A program made the translations under genes and the position numbers. The notes under the pieces were generated by a model. That model made no database searches. It worked only from the letters and a program-made list of their open reading frames with translations, and had not been told where the DNA came from. This document shows, one piece after another, positions 41,294 to 49,793 of a stretch of DNA of 49,793 nucleotides (position 1 is its first letter; each line of letters starts with the position of its first letter). Source of the DNA: Gnetum montanum (Eukaryota > Streptophyta > Gnetopsida > Gnetales > Gnetaceae); NCBI GenBank assembly GCA_015680685.1, contig MNCI01010069.1, forward strand, positions 1 to 49,793. The letters are read 5' to 3'.

Positions 41294-43630
41294 TGGTAGA
41301 ACCAAGGCAATCCCTTAGGCTACGTGGGCAAGATCCAAAGTACACTACACTAAGTGATAAATAATAAAACCTCATTTGCACAAAGATTCAAGTAGGACTA
41401 TTCATAGACTACTTAGACATGGAAGTAAAGCAAGGCTATGAACTAGTTCATCGAAACAGATGGGAGTACATCCCCTTCTCACTTGAGATCATCCCACTCA
41501 CAGAGCCCTATTAGTGGATGCTATCCCAACTCATTTGAACAAGTGAGTGTGAAGTAGGGATAGACTATGAAAAACCCTTGTAGGAAGAATAGGATGATTT
41601 TGAAGCTTTCTTTGAGCATGAGGGCTCCTTCCATACTATCTTCCAATGACCAATCCCTAGACTAGCTCTTCTGCAATCTCATTCACCCATTCTTTTTGAG
41701 ACGGTCATAACATCAATGTCATCATCTAGATCAATGCTCGTTATAGCAACACAACAGATACATCCTAATGTACTAGCTTCCCTTAACTTACCCTTCATGG
41801 CATCAGTGCCATCCATCTAGCCATCATTGCCCAACACAATCGTGTCAACTCAACCAAACTTCCACGCAGGGCCCATCTCCAAGTCCCACGTGACTAAAGC
41901 ATCCTACATCCTGCTTATCTCGTTAGCACCCTTGGCATTGGCCCAACCCACGTATGCGTCACCTGTCTTGATCATTGTCCTTATAGCATGACCCACATAT
42001 TAAGCCCATTCAATGATTTCACAACACACAAAAAGGCCATGGACCACACAGATAGTCTAACAACAAGTCACGCAACTAGCATAGCTGGTTGGAACATCTC
42101 ACAACTTAGACCAAGCATTCCAAATGATTCAAAGCCTAATGAAAGAGGTGAAGTGGCTCAAGGCTACCTCCTCCAAAACCATTAAAGTGTTGGACTTTTA
42201 CCAGGATGACCTTATCAGTCTTGAGGTCCCACCACTAACTCTTCTAGCTAGGGTTCCATTACCTTAGTTCATAAAGTACAATGATGAGGGAAACCCCAAT
42301 GCACATCTAGTTACATTTAGGTTGGAGTGTTTGCTATTGTAGGCATGGCTACATGCCATCATGTGCATCTTTGCCATGTCACTAATTGGCAAGGCACTAG
42401 ACTGGCATCGTGCGTTACTTAGAAGCTCTATCTCCTCCTTGGAGGATCTTCTGAGCTAATTCGTAACACGCTTCAAGTACAACTTGAAGCCAGAAACCAC
42501 CTTGGACCAACTGATGGAAATTAAGTAGGGCCACCTAGAGCCTGTACAAAAATTCATCCAATGCTAGAGTGCCTTGTTAAATGAAATACAAGAGCAAATA
42601 GTTGAAACACACCTCCTTGCCATATTTAAGTGTGTAGTTAATGACTTCATAAAGTCAAAGTTGTACTACTTAGGCCCGTAATCCCTAAGCCAGGCCTTTG
42701 TCCAAACTAAGAGCATAGAAGACATAGCACAAGATAGCAAGGACATAACCTATGTGGCCTACAAAAACCAACATGTGGGAAATTAGAATGCACTAATGGT
42801 AATGGTAGCCACACACACTAAAGTAACTAATCAGGGGTCGATAGCTAGGCAACCCAAAGCCCTAGCTTACAAAGCTATCAATTTTGGTGCCAAGGCCACC
42901 AACCCACCTACATTTGTAGTGGTCACAACACAAGTCAACAAAAGGCCTAACTTTGAGTTCAAGGATCGCTCAAAGTATACCCTATTGCCACAGAAACCCT
43001 CAAAGCTGCTGGATCAATTGTTGAAAGCTAGGCACATCCAACATAAGCAAATGTATGAGGATGCCTGCAAAATACATAGTAGGTACTGTGAGTTGCTAAG
43101 GAATCCCACCTTAGTGGAACCAAACGAGCCCCTGATCCCATAGCACTTTAGGCTAGACCAATTCTATCATTACCACTAGTTGTCTAGCCATAGCATGGAC
43201 TTCTATCGAGCTTTGCAAGATGATCTGCAAAGGATGATAGATAGGGGCAAAATAGTGCTTGACATGACAAACTTGGTTAGGCCCTAGAACCAATCCATGA
43301 GGGTGTACGATGATCCTCTAAAGCGGATGGTACTAGCTATGTCATAAACATCATCAACATGGGTAGGAAGTCAAAACTGGTGTAGTAGCCTTTTGTGGTT
43401 TGAGTGCCTTCTAGTAGTGCAAGCGTCCCCTTGACCTCCATAAGTTCAAGGTCCCCCTTCATTGTCAAAGTGCCACCTTAGGCACCCACAACACCATTCG
43501 TGGTGCAGGTCCCACAACATGTTGCAATAACGACTACTCAGCTATCATTTGTTGTTAGGATGTCACAACATGTTGGCCCTTCACCTACCTAAAGCCTATT
43601 AGTGGACAATGCATTGGCCTTTGACATAGA
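41294..43630 (+). pseudogene. gag: T2 gag (Tat/Ogre-like)
   Basis: One long plus frame interrupted by about 20 stops, mostly TAG. The start ATG at 41294 gives MVEPRQSLRLRGQDPKYT. The capsid core at 42270-42780 reads DEGNPNAHLVTFRLECLLL, ALDWHRALLRSSISSLEDLL, TRFKYNLKPETTLDQLMEIK, GHLEPVQKFIQ, the typical retrotransposon gag series of Tat elements. An open frame 42796-43143 follows with FKDRSKYTLLPQKPSKLLDQ. A block YHYH-LSSHSMDFYRALQDD then RMIDRGKIV (43160-43255) stands where Tat gag has its zinc-knuckle-like CxYH...GH...C; the Cys are replaced by Tyr and Phe. It ends near 43630, abutting Y4. Confidence 0.85.
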
Positions 43631-43639
43631 TGCATTAAA

Positions 43640-44390
43640 GATCATCATCTCCTTTGCATTATTGGCTACTTGAAGCTTTCATTGAAGCTATTGGAAAGCT
43701 TCATCTCATGATAACTTTGCCTGAGAATGGCAGAGTTAGATAGATAGCTCTTAACTCAACAACTTTGGTGGCCAATCATTAATTGGTTATGATGGTATTC
43801 TCAAGTTGTGTGTTGGCAATTAATAGGTTGTCCCTTGTCTTGAGTAGCTAGCACTAGTTTGCGATGATTTCATCTAGAAGATCAAAGATGTCCAAAAGCA
43901 GTTGGCCAATTTCAACTAATCTTTTCAATGCCTCGTCATGTTGGGTAGCACCCATCTGACCACTTCCTACTTTTGCAAACATATGGATATTTGCCATAGC
44001 AACGATGTTTGGTACAGATGCTACAAGAGCATTGAGGGCCTATGCTACCCTATCAACCATCACCTCCACTACTATCTCCTAGTCCTTATGTTACATTACT
44101 AGAACCATCGTCCCTTTATCTTCCTCCAACATGATAGAGAAGGCCAAAGCATTTTTTGAAATCTTAGGGAATGTTTGTCCAGGAATGGATACTATGAGCT
44201 CCTTGGCACTTGAATTAGGCTTGGTGGGTGTTTGGTTTCGACCCATGATGAATAGCAAGGTCGTTTCATTATCCAGCCAACTAATGATCCTTACAATCTC
44301 GTTGAGATGGCTCATGGCTAGACAGGAAGCAAATGATTCCCCACCACCTGTAGATTTTTGCTGAACATATTTTTGACCCATCGTGATAAC
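43640..44390 (-). pseudogene. accessory coiled-coil ORF, copy Y4 (middle part only)
   Basis: Minus strand, open for 96 codons from 44381: AMSHLNEIVRIISWLDNETT matches MSHLNEMAQMINLMD (Y1) and MCHLNEVA-IVSLMG (Y2), and NSSAKELIVSI matches NPSAKEVTISL (Y2). It continues VVEVMVDRVA, ALKRLVEIGQLLLDIFDLLD and LEN-TII (44070-43800). Neither the N-terminal conserved domain nor the LTR is present. It meets T2 gag tail to tail at about 43635. Confidence 0.65.
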
Positions 44391-45740
44391 TTACAGATAG
44401 GTTTTCTTTGGTTATCCTTTAGTCAAAGTATTTATTATCAATTCAAAAACAAATAAGCATTGTTGACAAAAGATAAGATCTAATGTTAGGACGAAGACAT
44501 TGAGCCATTGACAATTTTAGCAAACATTTTTGACATTCTTTTTGCTAGCTTAACTTATTTTAGTTGGTAAAAATTTCCATGAAGGGAAGTGATGCACGAC
44601 CTTAACAAAAGCCAATATACCATATAATCAAAGCACATGGCTGATGTTTTATTATGCATTGAAACTTTCTACTGTACATTTCAAATTTATACATCTAATC
44701 CATGAAAAAGTCATTGTCAAATCTACTTTGATAGGTAAATCTACATTGACAATGATTTAAATGATATTTTAAACTCATCCTGATAGCCACTAAAATTGTT
44801 TAATTTACTAAATTTTTATATTCAACACAACTATGTTTATTTTCCATTAAAATTCTTTTTTCCTTGTTTTCAAGCCAAGTAGTTAAACACACTAATCTAT
44901 CAAACATCTCTTTCCTATACTTTAGGCTTTTAGCTAAAGCATAATTGTTCAAGGTCTTCTCAACTACCTTTGCTGCTATTCCAAACTTCGTACATCTTTG
45001 ATGCTTATACTAAACAATTTACAATGCCATAAACATCACTACTGGAATTGAATAGAACTTAATTTGGTTGCTAACTAATTAAGACTTAGGATGCTTGACT
45101 GTGAGGTATGGCTTATAGTTTGGNCATGCTTGATTGTGAGGTATGGCTTATAGTTTGGATATCTATTCACGGCTTATAGTTTGGATATCTATTTACTGTA
45201 AACTGAAATTTGGGAAAGATATGCCTGTGTCATGGTATGATTCAATTAAATTTAATTAATGATTATGAATTTCACCATTTTATATTTTGTTTTGTTTAAA
45301 ATTTTATTATTTTATATTTTCAAACATACCCTCTTAGATTTTAGAGTAGGTACTTCCTCGAGTAACAAGTTAGGTTTTTATATATTTGTAATTTAGTGGA
45401 TAGGCATGACAGTAATTATCTTTCCTCTTGGTGGTTTAGGTAAGATGAAATGCTTGTTATCTTGTATATGGTTGAAACAAACTTTATTTTTCTTCTATAT
45501 TTTATGTGAATAAAATTAAAATGTCTATAAATTGAATGATTTGATTATTACTTTGTATTTTTTTTTAAAGCCACTAGCTCACTAAAATAAAGATGTAATG
45601 ATGGGCTTGTTATATTGGAACTATATAACAAATTTGCATGCAAAAGCAACTTGGTCCCGAGGCATTGTAATAATGGAGGTGCCATACAAACTTGATTTTT
45701 GAGCACCGGTACATAATTACTTGATATTTACTATTTAGCA
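44391..45740. other. AT-rich segment without recognised genes
   Basis: No coding similarity or element boundary seen. A small tandem duplication lies at 45100-45190: GTGAGGTATGGCTTATAGTTTGG occurs twice, and GGCTTATAGTTTGGATATC also recurs. One ambiguous base is at 45124. Confidence 0.4.
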
Positions 45741-46520
45741 TTTAGGAGGAGTGCTGGTATTGAACCTACGAAGAGACCTATATCAACGCGCAAGCATCTG
45801 CCTAACGATTCGAAAAATGGAGTGGAAATCATGACCTGTCAAAGCCGCCCAGGAATTTATTTCACGGCTTCGCATTCCCACCAAGCCTGACCCCGTTTTT
45901 CCGACGCTCGGACAAAGTAAAACTCGGTCAAGACCCGCACACAGGCGACATAAGCGAGCAAGAAGGCGGGAGAGCCGGAACCGGAGCCGGAGCCAGAGCA
46001 TCTTTCCAAAGCAAGCTCCCTCTACCTCGCTTAGCACAAGAAGAAGAAGCAGCCCTCCTTTGGTAAGTTTCCTTTCTTTGTGATAGACAAACAATATATA
46101 TCATGGGTAGCTGCTCCCACAGTGGCATGGTGGAAACTGCTTGCATCGCTCCTGAGGCAGCGATGGAAGCAGCTTCCACCACCGGGGCCGCGGGGGTTGC
46201 CAATTGTAGGCTGCCTTCCGCTGGGTGCAGCACCGCATGCGGCCCTCACCCAGTGAGTTTACGGCCCCGGCCCTGGCTGAGCTCACCTCAGAAAGCTGTG
46301 CAATTTACATGTTCTGGCTCCCAAGGTGGAACAGCTGCTTGCCGTGCGTGCATTTGAGGTCCGTGCACTTGTTCGCAACATCCTCGCCCACGCCCCTGAT
46401 GAGTTCCTTTGCTTGCTTGAGTTTCTCTGCCAACATCCTCGGCCAGGTCTGCTGCTGCTGCTTCAACTGCTCCTCCTCCCCCCCCCCTCTCAAACGTGAA
46501 AAAGCTTTTGTTAATACCTC
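45741..46520. other. GC-rich island, possible 5' end of a host gene
   Basis: Composition changes sharply to GC-rich, unlike everything around it, with many CG dinucleotides (GACGCTCGG, GGGGCCGCGGG). On the plus strand CTCCTTTGGTAAGTTTCC at 46054 is a strong splice donor, preceded by a purine-rich AGAAGAAGAAGCAGCC. Open frames occur on both strands over 45783-46596 and are expected from low stop-codon density. The minus frame LAEKLKQAKELIRGVGEDVA (46445-46385) looks somewhat protein-like. I cannot identify a product. Alternatives are a first exon with 5' UTR or an organelle-DNA insertion. Confidence 0.35.
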
Positions 46521-46610
46521 CCCAACTCATCATCTTTTGGTTACCGATTCCTTATTATTGATCTTAATAAAATTGGTTATAATGTTTTCCGACTGACGAA
46601 TCTCCTTTTT

Positions 46611-46757
46611 TTATCTTTTACTTTTACAGGTAAACATGAAGGTCATAGCGATGTGGATTTTTATCTTTTACTTTTACAGGTAAACATGAAGGTCATAGCG
46701 ATGTGGATTTTTATCTTTTACTTTTACAGGTAAACATGAAGGTCATAGCGATGTGGA
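46611..46757 (+). repeat. 50-bp tandem triplication carrying a splice-acceptor-like site
   Basis: Three copies at 46611, 46661 and 46711; the first two are complete and identical and the third is complete to its last three bases. Each contains TTATCTTTTACTTTTACAG followed by GTAAACATGAAGG, i.e. a pyrimidine-rich tract with CAG, then GT. If a transcript starts in the GC-rich island with its donor at 46061, these would be three consecutive candidate acceptors. Confidence 0.85.
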
Positions 46758-47786
46758 TGTGGGTGATGCTTAAGGAGCTTGAAGTAATAGTTTTCTAGGC
46801 TCAGTAGGCTCAATGCATGTATTAGACATAAATTTTCAATTGATGAAGGAATTTGTTATACAAAATAATACCTGTGAATGAGATTTTCCCTTTTGTTAAA
46901 GCCCTTTTGTTAAAGATTCCATGCAATGGACAACGTTATGGTTAATTAAGTCAAACACATACCTCAAAGATTGCAGCAATCTGTACTTGTTCAAACTATT
47001 GCATTAATTTCTACACAAGCCTATTCCTATGCCTAATGATGAAAGACGTTGAGAACAGATGAATGTTTTCATGGTTGCTATGCACGAACTCAACTTAAAT
47101 TTTTTCATGAATGTTGAAACATATGAACTCGACCAGAAAAAGAAATAATAAAGGGTAGGGATCGGACAACTTGCAGAAATGATACTGCGAAGAAAATGTT
47201 ACAGAAATTGTTTGGTAAAAAACATGTTGCCATAAATTGCGAAGGGTCTCTCTTTATTAAAACCGCATCCACGGCAACAGTATTCAAGCTCTGTCTGCAT
47301 TCGTAGCTGAAATTATAATTTAATTTGTCACTGAGGTTTCCTTGTCAAAATCTCAGATTGAGGTGGATTACAAAGCACCCACCTTCCAATCTCCCCCATA
47401 TGAATGTGACAGTGTTTCACATTTTACACAGAATCCAAGAGGGAAAATCAACCCTCCTGAAACGCTGCATGTGACCCAGCCCTTAGATTGGCAAACAAGG
47501 TTTCTGAAACGTTTCATTATGAATATATGGCACGCAAGCACGTTTCCACTCACAAATGTGATCCCTGATTACCTCCTTTTTAATGCTTAAATTACTAATG
47601 GTCTACTCAGCTCTGGGAAGTTTGGAGACAGTCACCATTAGCATTTAATCCAGGCATTGTTAATGCCATTGCTGAATCAAAAAGAGATTGAACGTTTGAT
47701 TACACATCAATTCACGTACCTTTTATTATTTTTCAGTGCTAAAACTTCAAACCGTGGATGCTCTCCATGAGACTAGTAAAATAGAT
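46758..47786. other. segment with one unassigned ORF
   Basis: The only frame of note is plus 47342-47590 (82 codons, MSKSQIEVDYKAPTFQSPPY at its start), with ordinary residue composition but no recognised family. The remainder shows no features I can support. Confidence 0.25.
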
Positions 47787-47822
47787 TGGAGATGAGCGCT
47801 CTACCATCTGAGGTACATCCAC
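47787..47822 (-). pseudogene. tRNA-Ala copy with anticodon and T arms deleted
   Basis: The minus strand reads GTGGATGTACCTCAGATGG, then TAGAGCGCTC, then ATCTCCA. Plant nuclear tRNA-Ala begins GGGGATGTAGCTCAGATGG and TAGAGCGCTC and ends GCATCTCCA. So the acceptor and D arms are joined directly to the 3' acceptor strand and about 37 bases are missing. The A box is mostly present; the B box is gone. Confidence 0.6.
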
Positions 47823-48974
47823 ATGTTGCAGTTAGAGTAAGTTAATTAATTTCAACGCAATTTAATTGATGAAGACCGCAACCGTGTTATGGAAGAGTTA
47901 ATTAATTTCAAAGCTATTTAATTGAAGAACATGAATTATATCTATAGCATACATGCTGAAATATATCTTTGCCTTATTTTTATTACCCTCATCCAAGAAA
48001 AATATAACTTGGCATTGTTTTGGCTGAGAGCCAACTACCAGCCTTAATCCAAGAAAGTCCGTCAAGGTAAAATAATTTTGAATCTTTATGGTAATAAAAT
48101 AATTTTAGAAACTTTCTTGATCATGTTTTTTTCTCTCATTATAATGGTGTTTTGTTTTTCTATTAAGGTGAGAGAAAATAAATACATTCTTTTTTTCTTT
48201 TTATTTGCCCTGTTGAGCAGATCCTCTGTTTCTATGGTTTTCCCAACACTATTTCTTTTGTTTTTTGATTCTATTGGAATTTTACTAATGAAGATATAAT
48301 CAGCATTTTCACTAATTCAGTGTTCTCAGATTCCCTGGGTGATGAATCCAATAAGGAATTACCTCTTTTCTGGTACAATGAAAGGCAATGCAAAGTTTAA
48401 GTGAAAATTAAATGGTAATGAAACACATACTCTAGGATCTAAAGGTGGGATTAACTTTGAAGGTCCATTGGTTTTTTTTAGTGAAATTGAAAATTTTTGC
48501 TGCCAATTGATTAGCGTCAACATAATATTCTGGCAAAGTATAGGTACATATAGATAGCAAGGTAATCAAAATCATAATTCAATAAAGGTAATATATTACA
48601 TGGTAAAACATAAAAGTGCTTTAACATTTATTGTTTTGTTAAAACATGCAATTTATAGTTTGCAAGTTATAAGTTTGATTTGGATAACTATATTGTATCA
48701 ATGCTTTGCCCTTAGAAGTAAAGAAATTAACATAACTTTTTAAAAGTTAGTCTAACAACACTCACACAAATAAATGATACCACTATGTGAAAATCATGTA
48801 TGACACTAATCTATACCATGATGTAATGTTGTTTGTATAAGTATAAATTTTAACTTGGATGCAATGAAAGTTGTAAAACTTTAATGAAAGGCTTAGATTT
48901 GATCTAACGATTTTGTTTCAAGTCATTGGCTTACAAAGAAAGAATGAAATGAGAAAAGTAGTAAATAAAAATTT
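47823..48974. other. AT-rich segment without recognised genes
   Basis: A similar phrase, GTTAATTAATTTCAACGCAATTTAATTGA, recurs with changes about 60 bases later (47837 and 47895), a small local duplication. The 73-codon frame at 48078-48299 is Phe/Leu/Ile-rich and explained by T-rich composition. Confidence 0.35.
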
Positions 48975-49525
48975 TTGAACATTTAATATTGAGAAAAAAA
49001 ACCTACATATGATCTTTATTGATTTGGAAAAAGCATATGATAGAGTACCTAGAGATATTATCTAGCAAACCTTGTAGAGGAAAAACATCCTTGATAAATA
49101 TATTAAAGTGATTTAATACATGCATAAATGAGCTGCCACTAAAATTGAAACATATTGTGGAACAACATCTGATTTTGTCAATCACAATAGATTTAAATTA
49201 ACGATCTATGCTTAGCCCATACTCATTTGCCACTATTATGGATAAATTAACAACAAAAAGAAGATGAAATCCCTTAATGTATTGCTATTTAAGATGGTAT
49301 TATATTGGTGGATATAGCTCTAGAAAATATTGTTTCTAAGATAGAAAAGTGGAGACATGCTCTAGAATCAAGGCTTAAAAATTAGTAAAAGTAAGACAGA
49401 ATATACAGAATGTAATCTTAATAACTACATAAATAGTGGTAAAATAAAAGTGACAATCCAAGGCCAAAAATTCCCTTCCTGCAAACAATTCTACTACCTA
49501 GGGCCAATCCTTTAATTAGATGGTG

Positions 49526-49540
49526 AAATTGATAAAGATA
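49526..49540. repeat. target-site duplication, left copy (SINE)
   Basis: AAATTGATAAAGATA, identical to 49711-49725. It belongs to the LINE coding sequence (EIDKD) that was duplicated when the SINE inserted. Confidence 0.95.
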
Positions 49541-49710
49541 CATAGGATAATCACTTGGAGCCACAATGCTAATCTCACTAAGCAAGATTCTATCAAGGTT
49601 GGTAGATGAGTGAAAGCCTAACCTCTTTAAGTAGCTGCACCTAGGCTTAAACCTAGGTCTTCAACTTAAGAAATGAGCACCTTACCATCATTCTAAATGA
49701 TAGTCCCCTC
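49541..49710 (-). mobile_element. tRNA-derived SINE inserted in the LINE
   Basis: 170 bases flanked by a perfect 15-bp duplication. On the minus strand it begins GAGGGGACTATCATTTAGAA, with an A-box-like TTAGAATGATGG followed by TAAGGTGCTCATTT, and a B-box-like AGGTTTAAGCCT inside CCTAGGTTTAAGCCTAGG, about 40 bases on, as in tRNA genes (B box GGTTCRANTCC with one C to T). Removing it restores continuity of the LINE reading frame region (DKD then RNRIEAR). The 3' end has no clear poly(A). SINEs are mobilised by LINE machinery in trans. Confidence 0.85.
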
Positions 49711-49725
49711 AAATTGATAAAGATA
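49711..49725. repeat. target-site duplication, right copy (SINE)
   Basis: AAATTGATAAAGATA, identical to the copy at 49526-49540, immediately followed by the continuation of the LINE. Confidence 0.95.
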
Positions 49726-49793
49726 TGAGAAATAGAATTGAGGCAAGATCGTCAAAATTGAGAAAAGCTAGTGGTGTTCTATGTGATAAAACA

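Larger units (their letters stand above)
48975..49793 (+). pseudogene. LINE reverse transcriptase, 5'-truncated
   Basis: Plus strand. The reading LHMIFIDLEKAYDRVPR at 49003-49053 is the hallmark of plant LINE RT (motif A). Later blocks are YCGTTSDFVNHNRF (49150-49195), IEKWRHALES (49336-49368), GLKISKSKTEY with ECNLNNYINSGKIKVTIQGQ (49372-49470), FYYLGPIL (49489-49514), DGEIDKD (49519-49540) and, after a SINE, RNRIEARSSKLRKASGVLCDK (49727-49788). The catalytic FADD region reads AI-stop-DG near 49280-49300, so the active site is destroyed. The upstream part of RT and the endonuclease are missing; the element runs off the right edge. Confidence 0.9.

Noticed and set aside
41294-43360. Long frame with many TAG codons as a sign of a reassigned stop codon
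   Set aside because: TAA and TGA also occur in the frame, frameshifts are present in sister elements, and all catalytic families here are decayed. Methylation-driven mutation explains it better.
46101-46596. Overlapping open frames on both strands as a pair of antisense genes
   Set aside because: High GC lowers stop-codon frequency in all frames; no family recognised on either strand.

Overview
This window looks like intergenic DNA from a large seed-plant nuclear genome. It is made almost entirely of old, nested LTR retrotransposons of two Ty3/gypsy lineages (Athila-like and Tat/Ogre-like), with a plant-type LINE, a tRNA-derived SINE and a few scraps of host genes. No intact host gene is visible. 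Every retroelement frame is broken by stops and frameshifts, so coding entries are given as pseudogenes read by homology across frames. The species cannot be told from the sequence; a gymnosperm or other very large plant genome would fit, but that is inference.

Layout. 1-4990: Athila-like element A1 on the minus strand (RNase H cut by the window edge, RT, protease, gag, primer-binding site, end of its 5' LTR). 4991 to about 9866: Tat/Ogre-like element T1 on the minus strand (LTR, integrase, second RNase H, RNase H-RT, and a plausible intron acceptor), inserted into A1's LTR. 9960-11560: a 61-bp tandem repeat and a long field of T1-type oligonucleotide repeats with a plus-strand TATA box. 11640-12110: a decayed FCP1/NLI-type phosphatase domain. 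12690-13738: an Athila gag fragment (-) abutting an Athila integrase C-terminus (+). 14160-24055: two plus-strand copies of a cassette [TATA-bearing spacer - long coiled-coil accessory ORF - polypurine tract - LTR]; the second copy lies directly between two LTRs with no gag or pol. 24060-31190: Athila-like element A3 (-) with the same order: RT, RNase H, integrase, TATA spacer, accessory ORF. 31190-35360: non-retroelement DNA with a BAHD acyltransferase N-terminal remnant, two tandem repeats and an assembly gap. 35361-39170: element A4 (+), LTR, PBS and gag. About 39343-43630: Tat-like element T2 (+), LTR, PBS, repeat-bearing leader and gag. 43640-44390: a fourth accessory-ORF fragment (-). 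44390-49793: mostly unassigned DNA with a GC-rich island, a triplicated splice-acceptor-like unit, a gutted tRNA-Ala copy, and a LINE RT interrupted by a SINE with a perfect 15-bp target duplication.

The most interesting signal is the accessory ORF cassette. A roughly 930-codon coiled-coil protein lies in sense orientation between integrase and the 3' LTR, each of three copies is preceded by its own TATA-type promoter candidate, and the short repeats upstream of that TATA box match those upstream of the LTR TATA box in the same subfamily (GGCCCC/TTGAC type in one, GATATCGGATC type in another). Athila elements are known to carry an extra ORF in this position; the paired, co-varying promoters and the LTR-accessory ORF-LTR derivative are what deserve a second look.
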